From Rhodocyclaceae bacterium (GTDB lineage Bacteria; Pseudomonadota; Gammaproteobacteria; Burkholderiales; Rhodocyclaceae), in NCBI GenBank assembly GCA_030689585.1, contig JAUYFZ010000039.1:1-9764 (forward strand): a stretch of 9,764 bases of DNA. The letters are read 5' to 3'. Numbering within the stretch: position 1 is the first letter of the stretch; the number at the start of each line of letters is the position of its first letter. The notes under the pieces were generated by a model. The model did not search any database. It saw only the letters and a program-made list of their open reading frames with translations, and was not told the DNA's origin. Made by a program: the position numbers and the translations under genes. Shown here piece by piece: positions 1-7,501 of this stretch.

Positions 1-27
1 GAGACTTGTTTGTCCCTTCATTTTTAC

Positions 28-130
28 CCCATCCCCTCCCCAGCCCTCCCCTTGAAGGGGAGGGAGATTGGTACTGCCCTCCCCTTGAAGGGGAGGGAGA
101 TTGGTACTGCCCTCCCCTTCAAGGGGAGGG
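28..130. repeat. Left palindromic repeat array (three units, 33-bp period)
   Basis: Three copies of a 21-bp near-perfect palindrome lie at 44-64, 77-97 and 110-130. Each has arms CCCTCCCCTT and AAGGGGAGGG around a single central base (G, G, then C). The units are separated by two identical 12-nt spacers, AGATTGGTACTG (65-76 and 98-109), which gives an exact 33-bp period. A cap, CCCATCCCCTCCCCAG (28-43), precedes the first unit. An inverted copy of the cap with 13 of 16 matches closes the right array at 9693-9708. The array lies downstream of the pmbA stop and could form very stable hairpins in RNA from either strand, but there is no T-run to make a standard intrinsic terminator. The small open frame across it is a product of the period being a multiple of three. 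It resembles REP-like intergenic repeats. Its function is unknown. Confidence 0.9.
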
Positions 131-205
131 AGGCCGCAACAACCGCTTCGATTACCCACTACAAACCGTATAGAGCCATTTTTCCTGTCGAATCGACCGC
201 ATCCG

Positions 206-1564
206 TTAGTTGCCTGCAACCGTCATGCGATGAATGAGAATGGAGCCGACCTGCTTTGAGCCGCGTATGACGACATCGTTACCGATGGCGACGATATTCT
301 GAAACATGTCTTTGAGGTTGCCCGCAATGGTGATCTCCTGCACGGGATAGGCGATTTCGCCCTTTTCTACCCAGTATCCGGCTGCCCCTCTGGAATAATC
401 TCCCGTGACATAGTTAATGCCGTGGCCGAGGAGTTCTGTGACCAGTAGACCCGTGTCCATCGTGCGGAGCAGTCCTTCAAAATCCAGTGAGCCGGGTTCA
501 ACGATCAGGTTATGGCTGCCCCCCGCATTGCCGGTGGTCGCCATGCCTAGTTTTCGGGCGGAATAGGTCGACAGGAAATAGCCTTGAAGTACGCCGTCCG
601 AAATTACTTCACGGTCGTGCGTTGCGATTCCGTCGTCGTCAAAGGGGCTGGAAGCCAGGCCCCGTGGCAGATGGGGGCGTTCGGAAATGTGCATGAACTT
701 CGGGAAGATGGGTTGCCCTAAGGTGTCGAGCAGAAAGGAAGATTTTCGATAAAGCGCACCGCCGCTGACCGCATGAACGAAGCTGCCGATCAATCCGGTG
801 GCGAGGGGGGCTTCGAAAAGCACGGGAACCTGACGGGTGGAGAGTTTGCGTGCGCCTAAGCGGGACAAGGTGCGCTGTGCGGCATATTGCCCGATGATCT
901 CTGGCGATGAGAGATCCTCAGCCGCACGATGACCTGAATACCAGTCGTCCCGTTGCATTTCATCCCCTTCGCCCACGATGACCGCGCAGGAGATTGAATG
1001 CCGGGAAGCCGCATATCCCCCCATAAATCCCAGGCTGTTGGCCGAAATAAAATGGGATTCGTGGGTGCCCACGGTGGCTCCTTCGGAATTCGTCACCAGA
1101 GGGCTGACATCGAAGGCGGCCTGTTCGCAGCGACGGGCGAGGTGGATGGCTTCCTCCATCGACAATTTCCACGGATGATAGAGATCGAGTGTCTTGGCAT
1201 CGAGTCCAGATCGCGCCAGCAGTTTTTCGTCGGGGAGTCCTGCGCAGGGGTCAGTCGCCGTGAAACGGGCAATGGACAGGGCGGCATCGACTGTATCGCG
1301 CAGGGATTGGGCAGAAAAATCTGAAGTCGAGGCATGGCCGCGCCGTTGCCCTAGATAAACTGAAATGCTGATGCCCTTGTCGCGGTTGTATTCGATGGTT
1401 TCAACTTCCTGATGACGTACCGTCACCGATTGGCCGAATCCTTCGGAGACATCCACCTCGCAGTCGGAGGCTCCTCCTGCGCGTGCGGTGTCCAGTGCTT
1501 GCAGTGCCAGCGCACTGAGTTTCTTATTCGTGATGTTGAATCCGGGCATAATGAGATCATCCAT
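206..1564 (-). CDS. pmbA: TldE/PmbA, metalloprotease subunit partner of TldD
   Basis: This 452-residue protein belongs to the TldD/PmbA family. With TldD it forms a cytosolic metalloprotease known for processing the microcin B17 precursor and degrading the CcdA antitoxin. The N-terminal part shows the family pattern of an alternating strand region (CEVDVSEGFGQSVTVR, EVETIEYNRDKGISISVYLG). The C-terminal part has the typical GDYSRGAAGYWVE and the ending SILIHRMTVAGN. No HExxH zinc motif is seen, as expected for the non-catalytic TldE half; that motif belongs to TldD, which is not in the window. Length is normal (about 450). The chosen ATG at 1564 has no clear Shine-Dalgarno sequence; an in-frame ATG at 1549 (sixth residue) is a possible alternative. 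It is divergent from mog with almost no intergenic space. Identity is confident. The protease substrate here is unknown. Confidence 0.95.
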   Translation of the reverse strand: MDDLIMPGFNITNKKLSALALQALDTARAGGASDCEVDVSEGFGQSVTVRHQEVETIEYNRDKGISISVYLGQRRGHASTSDFSAQSLRDTVDAALSIARFTATDPCAGLPDEKLLARSGLDAKTLDLYHPWKLSMEEAIHLARRCEQAAFDVSPLVTNSEGATVGTHESHFISANSLGFMGGYAASRHSISCAVIVGEGDEMQRDDWYSGHRAAEDLSSPEIIGQYAAQRTLSRLGARKLSTRQVPVLFEAPLATGLIGSFVHAVSGGALYRKSSFLLDTLGQPIFPKFMHISERPHLPRGLASSPFDDDGIATHDREVISDGVLQGYFLSTYSARKLGMATTGNAGGSHNLIVEPGSLDFEGLLRTMDTGLLVTELLGHGINYVTGDYSRGAAGYWVEKGEIAYPVQEITIAGNLKDMFQNIVAIGNDVVIRGSKQVGSILIHRMTVAGN

Positions 1565-1566
1565 TG

Positions 1567-1572
1567 AAAGGA
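1567..1572 (+). promoter_or_regulatory. Ribosome binding site of mog
   Basis: AAAGGA lies 10 nt before the ATG at 1583 and only 4 nt before the ATG at 1577. The longer spacing, together with the usual family N-terminus ([10 protein letters not shown]), favours 1583 as the start. The site sits in the very short gap between mog and the divergent pmbA. Confidence 0.5.
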
Positions 1573-1582
1573 CGACATGATA

Positions 1583-2137
1583 ATGAAGATTGGACTGGTA
1601 TCGGTTTCTGATCGTGCCACATCGGGCGGTTATGAAGATCGTGGATTACCTGCGTTACAAGCGTGGCTGAGTAACGCCGTGGCTTCCGCGTGGTCTGCGG
1701 AAACCCGGTTGATTCCCGATGAGCAGGATTTGATCGAAAAAACCTTGATTGAATTGTGCGATGACGGCGGGTGTTCTCTCGTGCTGACGACCGGCGGCAC
1801 CGGCCCTGCCTTGCGCGATGTAACGCCTGAAGCGACGCTGGCTGTGGCGCACAAGGTCATGCCTGGCTTCGGTGAAGAAATGCGGCGGGTGAGCTTGAAG
1901 TATGTGCCCACCGCCATTTTGTCGCGTCAGGTAGGGGTCGTTCGTGGGAAAACGCTGATCCTCAATCTGCCAGGGCAACCCAAGGCCATCAAGGAAACAC
2001 TGGACGGCATCTTTGCCGCCGTGCCCTACTGCATCGAATTGATCGGCGGGCCACGCATCGAGACGCACGAGTCTGTCATTCAGGCGTTTCGTCCGAAGTC
2101 GGCTACTAACTCGGCATCGAAGCATCCGCCTCAATAG
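1583..2137 (+). CDS. mog: MogA, molybdopterin adenylyltransferase
   Basis: This enzyme activates molybdopterin by adenylation (MPT plus ATP gives MPT-AMP), so that molybdate can then be inserted to form the molybdenum cofactor. The protein is about 184 residues and one MoCF-type domain. Visible motifs are the start [21 protein letters not shown], the phosphate/pterin-binding [16 protein letters not shown] (from about residue 69), [24 protein letters not shown], and [12 protein letters not shown] (about 129-140). The sequence is close to E. coli MogA as I remember it, but lacks a short insertion that E. coli has before the [16 protein letters not shown] segment. An ATG 6 bp upstream (1577) is also in frame. 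Its last 32 bp overlap the end of the convergent hprK. It is the only clear plus-strand gene in the window, and no other molybdenum cofactor gene is present. Confidence 0.96.
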   Translation: MKIGLVSVSDRATSGGYEDRGLPALQAWLSNAVASAWSAETRLIPDEQDLIEKTLIELCDDGGCSLVLTTGGTGPALRDVTPEATLAVAHKVMPGFGEEMRRVSLKYVPTAILSRQVGVVRGKTLILNLPGQPKAIKETLDGIFAAVPYCIELIGGPRIETHESVIQAFRPKSATNSASKHPPQ

Positions 2138-3068
2138 CGCGTTGTTGACGGTCAAGAAATTCCTGCATGCTATCGATGCCGCGCAAGAGCAGGATGGTGG
2201 TGCGTACGGCTGTTTCCAGTAATACCGCTAGGTTGCGGCCCGCTGCGACGGGCAGGATGACTTTGCGGACGGGGACGCTTAGGACATTTTCTGTTTGAGC
2301 ATCGAGAGGAAGACGCTGGCTGTCCGTTTCGGAGGTTCCATGTGGCCAGGCGCGTTCCGGGCGATGGAGGCCGACGATCATCTTCAGGCGCATTTTTCGA
2401 CGACAGGCCGTTTCGCCGAATATCGTGCGGATGTTGAGGAGTCCCAGTCCGCGTACTTCCAGAAAATCTCGCAGGAGTTCCGGGCAGCGGCCTTCAAGGG
2501 TATCGGGATCAAGTCGGGCGATTTCGACGACATCATCGGCCACCAAGCCGTGACCGCGTGAAATGAGTTCCAGTGCCAGCTCGCTTTTCCCCACACCGGA
2601 ATCCCCTGTGATTAGAACACCAATGCCGAGTACATCCATGAAAACACCGTGCAGGGTGATGGTTTCAGCGAATTGTCGTCCTACGTAGAGGCGCAAGGAG
2701 TCGATGACTCTGGCGGCCGCCAAGGGGCTGGTGAATAAAGGGGTATCGCTGGCTTCGCATTCTGCCAAGACGACAGGAGGAATCGCGCAACCATCCGCAA
2801 TGATCAGGGCGGGCGGTTTGGCCGCAATGATGGTGTGAAGGGGCGTGGAGTCGCCAGTCTGTTGAGTGAGCCAGTCGATTTCTGGTGGCCCCAGTACTTG
2901 CAGTCGATCGGGATGGATGAGGTTGAGGTGACCGACCAGATCGGCTGCCGAGGTGTTTTCGTGGGGAACGGTGAGCGCACGGGCTAGATTGCCGCATACC
3001 CAAGAGAGTTGTAACGGGGCGCGGTTGCGTTCGAACAGTTGGGCAATGATCAGTCGGGAGAGAGCCAC
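2106..3068 (-). CDS. hprK: HPr kinase/phosphorylase
   Basis: HprK phosphorylates and dephosphorylates a serine of the HPr phosphocarrier, linking PTS state to metabolism. The 320-residue length is normal. An N-terminal regulatory domain (about 1-130, with [17 protein letters not shown] at 44-60) is followed by the kinase domain. That domain has the P-loop GDSGVGKS (155-162), the acidic pair in ADDVVEI (D178-D179 region), the HPrK signature [17 protein letters not shown] (203-219) and the C-terminal [17 protein letters not shown]. The start is GTG at 3068, and the first 19 bp overlap the end of ptsN, which suggests translational coupling. In betaproteobacteria hprK commonly follows ptsN and precedes rapZ; here rapZ is absent and mog comes in from the other side. 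No HPr or enzyme I gene is in the window, so the partner must be encoded elsewhere. Confidence 0.96.
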   Translation of the reverse strand: MALSRLIIAQLFERNRAPLQLSWVCGNLARALTVPHENTSAADLVGHLNLIHPDRLQVLGPPEIDWLTQQTGDSTPLHTIIAAKPPALIIADGCAIPPVVLAECEASDTPLFTSPLAAARVIDSLRLYVGRQFAETITLHGVFMDVLGIGVLITGDSGVGKSELALELISRGHGLVADDVVEIARLDPDTLEGRCPELLRDFLEVRGLGLLNIRTIFGETACRRKMRLKMIVGLHRPERAWPHGTSETDSQRLPLDAQTENVLSVPVRKVILPVAAGRNLAVLLETAVRTTILLLRGIDSMQEFLDRQQRAIEADASMPS

Positions 3069-3514
3069 TGGGCGAATACGTTGTAGACGGCCTCCGCATC
3101 GGCTGAGGCCGCCAACTGATCACGAAAAGCCCGATCGGAGAACATTTGGGCCAGTTCGGACAGGAGTTGCAGATGTTGTTCCGTGGCGGCTTCTGGAACC
3201 AGAAGGATAAAGATGTTGGCGACGGGGTCTCCATCTGGCGCATCAAACGGCACGGGATGCGCCAAGCGGAAAAATGCGGCCCGCGTTTCTTTAAGTCCTT
3301 TGATTCTTCCGTGCGGAATGGCAATACCCTGACCCAAAGCCGTGGAGCCTATTTTTTCCCGAGCGAAGAGGGAGTCGTAGACGAGGGCGCGTGTAAGACC
3401 GTATTGATTTTCGAACAGGAGTCCTGCCTGTTCGAATACGCGCTTTTTGCTGCTGGCATCTAGGCCAACCGCAATGTTGTCAACCGACAGAAGTCGTGCG
3501 ATTTGATTCATCAT
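3050..3514 (-). CDS. ptsN: PtsN, nitrogen-related PTS enzyme IIA
   Basis: EIIA-Ntr is a cytosolic regulatory phosphoprotein of the nitrogen PTS. It receives phosphate through NPr/HPr and controls potassium and nitrogen-related processes rather than moving sugar. It is about 154 residues and one EIIA type-2 domain. The phospho-histidine is in [14 protein letters not shown] (about His68). The conserved [22 protein letters not shown] and PVPFDAPDG segments match betaproteobacterial homologues. The open frame begins with TTG-ATG-ATG-AAT; I place the start at the first ATG (3514), and the next ATG at 3511 fits the common MN start equally well. No Shine-Dalgarno sequence is visible. It follows hpf after a 69-bp gap that contains a hairpin, and overlaps hprK by 19 bp. 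Confidence 0.95.
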   Translation of the reverse strand: MMNQIARLLSVDNIAVGLDASSKKRVFEQAGLLFENQYGLTRALVYDSLFAREKIGSTALGQGIAIPHGRIKGLKETRAAFFRLAHPVPFDAPDGDPVANIFILLVPEAATEQHLQLLSELAQMFSDRAFRDQLAASADAEAVYNVFAQWLSPD

Positions 3515-3544
3515 CAAAAAGATGTGAAGCGGGGATGTGAAACG

Positions 3545-3576
3545 AAGGGCGCGGAGTATACCCTTCCCGCGCCCTT
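3545..3576 (-). promoter_or_regulatory. Perfect 10-bp stem hairpin between hpf and ptsN
   Basis: AAGGGCGCGG (3545-3554) and CCGCGCCCTT (3567-3576) are exact inverted repeats around a 12-nt loop. Read on the minus strand, the hairpin starts 8 nt after the hpf stop and is followed by CGTTTCACATC, which is not a real U-tract. It could act as a partial terminator, an mRNA-stabilising 3' structure for hpf, or a processing site. The loop contains TATACT on the minus strand, which resembles a -10 box, but I see no convincing -35 element. Confidence 0.5.
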
Positions 3577-3583
3577 GGTTGGA

Positions 3584-3871
3584 TTAGTGCGTTGCGTTTT
3601 TTTCCTTATGTTTGAGAACAAGGCGATCCAGTTTGTCGGAAAGCAGGTCGATGGCTGCGTAGAGGTCGGCATCTTCCGCTTCGCAATGAATATCCTTGCC
3701 TTTCACATGCAAGGTCACTTCTGCTTTTTGACGGAGTTTTTCTACCGAAAGCACCGCATGGGCACTGGTGACGTGGTCGAAGTGTTTGATGGCTTTTTCA
3801 AGCTTGCCCGTGGTGTAGTCGCGCAAAGCGGGGGTGACTTCGACGTGATGGCCGGTGATATTGAGGTTCAT
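3584..3871 (-). CDS. hpf: Short ribosome hibernation promoting factor (HPF)
   Basis: HPF binds the 30S subunit in stationary phase and helps form inactive 100S ribosome dimers. At 95 residues it is the short form, the same length as E. coli HPF. The pattern MNLNITGHHVEVTPALRDY, the middle VEKLRQKAEVTLHVKGKDIHCEAE and the end DLYAAIDLLSDKLDRLVLKHKEK are typical, including the basic C-terminal helix. The ATG at 3871 is supported by AGGAG at 3877-3881, 5 nt upstream. It lies 15 bp after rpoN, the classical place for this gene (formerly yhbH), and was probably co-transcribed with it. Confidence 0.96.
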   Translation of the reverse strand: MNLNITGHHVEVTPALRDYTTGKLEKAIKHFDHVTSAHAVLSVEKLRQKAEVTLHVKGKDIHCEAEDADLYAAIDLLSDKLDRLVLKHKEKNATH

Positions 3872-3886
3872 GGGTTCTCCTGAAGG

Positions 3887-5347
3887 TTAGAGTGTTTTTC
3901 TGAGGTTGACCGGCGGTATGTGCATAGATTCGCGATACTTGGCGACCGTGCGCCTTGCAACGACAAACCCCTGCTCGCCGAGGATTTCCGCGATTTTGAC
4001 ATCGGAAAGTGGCTTGTGGCCTTCTTCTGTGCCGACGAGCTGCCGGATAAGTGCTCGAATCGCGGTGGCGGAAGCGGCCCCACCCGCTTCGGTGGATACA
4101 TGGCTGCCAAAAAAATATTTGAGTTCAAAGATGCCACGAGGACTGGATAGATATTTTTGAGTGGTGACACGGGAAATGGTGGAGTTGTGGAGATTGACCG
4201 TATCGGCAATCTCATTCAGTGTCAACGGTTTCATGGCGACTTCCCCATGATCGAAGAACGCGCTTTGGCGGTCGACGATGGCTTGGGTGACAAGGGCCAA
4301 GGTATCAAAACGTTGTTGGATGTTTTGAATCAACCACTTGGCTTCCTGAAACTGACCGACCAACTCAGGAGCGGCCTGTTTGCGATTTTTTCTAAGAATG
4401 TTGGCGTACAGGCTGTTGATGCGTAATTTGGGCAACATTTCCGTATTGACGATGGCTCGCCAGTGCCCCCGTATTTTTCGGACGATCACATCGGGCACGA
4501 CATAACGGGTATCGAGCGGTTCAAATGGTGCGCCGGGACGTGGGTTTAATGAGCAGATCAACAGATGGGCTTCACGCAAGGCATCTTCTGTGCAATTCAG
4601 TGCTTTGATAATTTTTTGGAATTCACGGACCGCCAGTTTATCAAGGTGACTCTGCACGACCTTGCGGGCCAGATCGCGAATGGGTGAAACGGGTTGCTCT
4701 GCCAATTGGAGATCGAGACATTCTTGCAGGGTGCGTGCCCCGATGCCGAGGGGATCGAAATGTTGCAGGTGTTTGAGGGCGATGGACAGCTCTTCTTTCA
4801 CGTCGGGTTCATCCGGGATGATATTGGCCAGTTCATCGAGGGTTTGTGCCAGATAACCGTCGCCGTTCAGAGCTTCGATCAAGAGAGCGACGAGTTGACG
4901 TTCGCGGGGATTCAAGCGCGTCATGGAAAGCTGGCTGGTCAAGTGATCCCGCAAGTCAGTGACGGCGGCTTGAATTTCACCTACATCCACCTCATCACCG
5001 TCGTTGGTATGGTTGGCATTGCGGGACTGATGAGCACTGGAGCTGAAATCAACCTCCCAATCGGCAGATTCCTGATTCTCTTGGATGGGTTCGGAAGGCT
5101 CCGGCGAGGGGTCGGACGAAGGGGAGGAGGCGTCGGACGAAGAGGTGGACGAAGGTGAGGAAGATTCTGAGGGCAGCGAGGAAGGCGCGTAGCTTTCCAC
5201 ACGCTCAAGCATGGGGTTGTCTTGAAGAGCTTGTTCTATTTCTTGAGTGAGATCGATGGTCGATAGCTGCAAAAGTCGGATCGATTGCTGCAACTGAGGG
5301 GTGAGTGCCAGATGCTGAGAAAGCCTGAGATTGAGCGTCTGTTTCAT
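3887..5347 (-). CDS. rpoN: RNA polymerase sigma-54 factor RpoN
   Basis: Sigma-54 directs RNA polymerase to -24/-12 promoters that need an AAA+ activator. The 486-residue protein has all regions in order. Region I (about 1-50, [23 protein letters not shown]) is the activator-contact part. Region II (about 52-125) is acidic and dominated by Ser/Pro. The core-binding and HTH parts follow (LTLNEIADTVNLHNSTISRVT). The RpoN box ARRTVAKYRE is at about 464-473, near the end. A GTG one codon upstream is in frame, but the ATG at 5347 gives the conserved MKQ start. That ATG overlaps the lptB stop by one base (TGATG), which implies coupled translation. Region II is encoded by imperfect repeats (an 11-nt direct repeat at 5111-5121 and 5132-5142, 21 bp apart). 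Confidence 0.98.
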   Translation of the reverse strand: MKQTLNLRLSQHLALTPQLQQSIRLLQLSTIDLTQEIEQALQDNPMLERVESYAPSSLPSESSSPSSTSSSDASSPSSDPSPEPSEPIQENQESADWEVDFSSSAHQSRNANHTNDGDEVDVGEIQAAVTDLRDHLTSQLSMTRLNPRERQLVALLIEALNGDGYLAQTLDELANIIPDEPDVKEELSIALKHLQHFDPLGIGARTLQECLDLQLAEQPVSPIRDLARKVVQSHLDKLAVREFQKIIKALNCTEDALREAHLLICSLNPRPGAPFEPLDTRYVVPDVIVRKIRGHWRAIVNTEMLPKLRINSLYANILRKNRKQAAPELVGQFQEAKWLIQNIQQRFDTLALVTQAIVDRQSAFFDHGEVAMKPLTLNEIADTVNLHNSTISRVTTQKYLSSPRGIFELKYFFGSHVSTEAGGAASATAIRALIRQLVGTEEGHKPLSDVKIAEILGEQGFVVARRTVAKYRESMHIPPVNLRKTL

Positions 5348-6084
5348 CACATCCGGAAGTGTTCGCCAAGATAGGCCTTGCGCACGGCCTCGTTTCGAAC
5401 GAGATCTTCGGGGTGTCCGGTGGCGAGTACTTCCCCGGCGTTGATGATGGTGGCCCGGTCACAGATGCCTAAGGTTTCGCGCACGTTGTGATCGGTAATG
5501 AGTACGCCGATGCCGCGTTCCTTGAGGAACCGGATGATTTTCTGAATGTCGATGACGGCGATGGGATCGACTCCGGCGAAAGGTTCGTCCAGCAGGATGA
5601 ATCGCGGGGAAGTGGCTAACGCCCGGGCGATTTCAACCCGCCGACGTTCGCCCCCGGAGAGTGAGGCGGCAGGGGATTCGCGCAGGTGATCGATATGCAA
5701 ATCCAGCAGCAGTTCCTCCAGACGCGTTTCTATCGTCGCGGGGGTGAGCTGCGGTTGCAGTTCCAGCACGGCACGAATGTTATCGGTGACAGACAACTTT
5801 CTGAAGACGGAATTTTCCTGGGGTAGATAAGAAAGCCCTAATTGCGCACGCCGGTGAATCGGCAGATGGGTCAGGCGTGTATGAGATTCTCCGTCGATGA
5901 TGTGAACTTCGCCGCCATCGGCGGATACCAAGCCCACTACCATGTAAAAACAGGTGGTTTTGCCCGCGCCGTTGGGGCCGAGCAACCCGACCACTTCGCC
6001 TCCTTCGACTTCGAAGGAAACATCTTTCACGACAGCGCGTGAGGCGTATTGTTTGTAGAGATTATGAGCGGCGAGCGTGGACAT
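5347..6084 (-). CDS. lptB: LptB, LPS export ABC transporter ATPase
   Basis: LptB is the cytosolic ATPase that, with LptF and LptG, extracts lipopolysaccharide from the inner membrane and drives it over the LptC-LptA bridge to the outer membrane. At 245 residues it is normal length. Visible elements are Walker A GPNGAGKT (36-43), Q-loop in [14 protein letters not shown] (Gln89), ABC signature LSGGERRR (142-149), Walker B FILLDEP with Glu167, D-loop GVDP (171-174), and the H-loop His199 in [10 protein letters not shown]. The segment [14 protein letters not shown] is characteristic of LptB rather than LivF/LivG. Its start overlaps the end of recX by 23 bp. The usual upstream lptC and lptA are missing here, while the usual downstream rpoN is present with a one-base stop/start overlap. 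Confidence 0.97.
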   Translation of the reverse strand: MSTLAAHNLYKQYASRAVVKDVSFEVEGGEVVGLLGPNGAGKTTCFYMVVGLVSADGGEVHIIDGESHTRLTHLPIHRRAQLGLSYLPQENSVFRKLSVTDNIRAVLELQPQLTPATIETRLEELLLDLHIDHLRESPAASLSGGERRRVEIARALATSPRFILLDEPFAGVDPIAVIDIQKIIRFLKERGIGVLITDHNVRETLGICDRATIINAGEVLATGHPEDLVRNEAVRKAYLGEHFRM

Positions 6085-6496
6085 CGTTTAAAAGGCGAAG
6101 GATGACATCCATGGAAAACCCGCGTCCTTGAAGAAATCGGGCTTGTTTTGCGCGTTCGCGGGCATCGCTGGGGGGCGTAGCAAACTTTTTCTCCCACACT
6201 GTTTTGGCGCGGTCCATTTCGTTGGGTAATTCGATGAGTTGTGCATCAATCAGATGATCCGCCACCCCACGCATTCGCAGGGCATGACGGAGGCGGACGA
6301 CCCCCTGTCGCCTTGCGTGACTGCGCAGGTAACACTCTGTAAAGCGGGCATCGGAGAGTAACCCCGTGCGTTCCAGATCGACGAGTGTCGCATCAATTTC
6401 TTCCGGTGTTCCCACAGAAGCCAGCTTTGTAGCCAGCTCTGCACGAGAATGTTCGCGGCGAGCGAGCAGGTTAATGGCTCGCTTGCGCAGTAACAC
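6062..6496 (-). CDS. recX: RecX, RecA regulatory protein
   Basis: RecX binds RecA filaments and limits or modulates their growth. The protein is 144 residues from a GTG start, made of small three-helix RecX repeats. The N-terminal helix pattern [19 protein letters not shown], the middle [39 protein letters not shown], and the C-terminal [20 protein letters not shown] are typical. The open frame extends further upstream into recA, but the GTG at 6496 is preceded by GAGG at 6503-6506 with 6-nt spacing, and gives the usual length. The gene overlaps recA by 26 bp and lptB by 23 bp, so expression is probably tied to recA. Being followed by lptB rather than alaS or a similar neighbour is unusual. 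Confidence 0.92.
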   Translation of the reverse strand: MLLRKRAINLLARREHSRAELATKLASVGTPEEIDATLVDLERTGLLSDARFTECYLRSHARRQGVVRLRHALRMRGVADHLIDAQLIELPNEMDRAKTVWEKKFATPPSDARERAKQARFLQGRGFSMDVILRLLNDVHARRS

Positions 6497-7478
6497 CGAC
6501 GGCCTCGCGCACTCTGTTTTCGATTTCGAGGGCCATGTCCGGATGTTCGCGTAAAAACTCGCGTGTTTTATCCTTGCCCTGGCCGATCTTCTCCCCTGTG
6601 TAGGAGTACCAAGCTCCTGATTTATCGACGATTTTGTGCTCGACCCCCAGCTCGATGATTTCCCCTTCGAGCGAGATCCCTTGGCCGTAGAAAATATCGA
6701 AATGAGCTTCACGGAAGGGGGGGGCCACCTTGTTCTTAACGACCTTGACCTTGGTTTCGTTGCCTACGATTTCGTCACCGTTCTTGATAGCGCCGGTACG
6801 ACGAATATCCAAACGAACCGACGCATAGAATTTGAGTGCGTTACCGCCTGTCGTGGTCTCCGGGCTGCCGAACATCACCCCGATTTTCATACGGATCTGG
6901 TTGATGAAGATGACCAGTGTGTTGGTGCGCTTGATATTGGAGGTGAGCTTGCGCAAGGCTTGACTCATCAGACGAGCTTGCAGGCCGGGGAGCTGATCGC
7001 CCATTTCGCCTTCGATTTCGGCTTTAGGAGTTAGGGCGGCGACGGAATCGATCACGATTAAATCAACCCCTCCAGAGCGCACCAGCATGTCGGTGATTTC
7101 AAGTCCTTGTTCGCCGGTATCCGGTTGCGAAATGAGAAGGTCTGGCACATTAACCCCTAGCTTGCCAGCATAGACAGGATCCAGCGCGTTTTCAGCATCG
7201 ATATAAGCCGCAACGCCGCCGGCTTTTTGTACCTCGGCGACGACATGCAGGCACAGCGTTGTTTTGCCAGAGGATTCCGGCCCGTAGATTTCAACGACGC
7301 GCCCTCGGGGCAATCCGCCGACACCTAGGGCAATATCCAGACCGAGCGAGCCGGTCGAGACGACCTGGAGATCGTTTTCGATCTGGCCTTCGCCCATTTT
7401 CATGATGGCTCCCTTGCCAAATTGTTTTTCGATCTGGGCCAGGGCAGCTTGCAGGGCTTTGTGTTTATTGTCGTCCAT
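6471..7478 (-). CDS. recA: RecA recombinase
   Basis: RecA forms filaments on single-stranded DNA, catalyses strand exchange and triggers LexA cleavage. It is 335 residues, slightly short. Motifs: Walker A GPESSGKT (66-73), catalytic Glu96 in [10 protein letters not shown], Walker B LIVID (140-144), loop L1 EGEMGD (156-161), loop L2 with [13 protein letters not shown] (200-212), and interface lysines 248 and 250. Two oddities: residue 97 is Asn (AAC), where bacterial RecA normally has His; and the protein ends shortly after [13 protein letters not shown] with no acidic tail. The start at 7478 is backed by GAGGA at 7488-7492, 9 nt upstream. Only 23 bp separate it from the preceding response-regulator gene, and no obvious LexA box is present there, so it may be read mainly from upstream promoters. 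Confidence 0.99.
   Translation of the reverse strand: MDDNKHKALQAALAQIEKQFGKGAIMKMGEGQIENDLQVVSTGSLGLDIALGVGGLPRGRVVEIYGPESSGKTTLCLHVVAEVQKAGGVAAYIDAENALDPVYAGKLGVNVPDLLISQPDTGEQGLEITDMLVRSGGVDLIVIDSVAALTPKAEIEGEMGDQLPGLQARLMSQALRKLTSNIKRTNTLVIFINQIRMKIGVMFGSPETTTGGNALKFYASVRLDIRRTGAIKNGDEIVGNETKVKVVKNKVAPPFREAHFDIFYGQGISLEGEIIELGVEHKIVDKSGAWYSYTGEKIGQGKDKTREFLREHPDMALEIENRVREAVGVTAQASH
6503..6506 (-). promoter_or_regulatory. Ribosome binding site that sets the recX start
   Basis: GAGG on the minus strand lies inside the recA coding region, 6 nt before a GTG in the recX frame. It is the best support for starting recX at 6496 rather than at the far upstream in-frame ATG within recA. Confidence 0.55.
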
Positions 7479-7501
7479 CGGGGTTCTTCCTCATGTAAAA
7501 G

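Noticed and set aside
44..130. CRISPR-like array
   Set aside because: The spacers are only 12 nt and the left ones are identical. The repeat is a full palindrome and no cas gene is present.
187..197. Short palindrome GTCGAATCGAC as pmbA terminator
   Set aside because: It has only 5-bp arms with a one-base loop and no T-run after it.
10..237. 75-codon plus-strand open frame with an 11-residue peptide repeat
   Set aside because: It only translates the palindromic array, whose 33-bp period keeps the frame open. It has no ribosome site and overlaps the pmbA end.
6497..6712. 72-residue N-terminal extension of RecX
   Set aside because: It lies entirely within recA in another frame. RecX proteins start near the GTG at 6496, which has a ribosome site.
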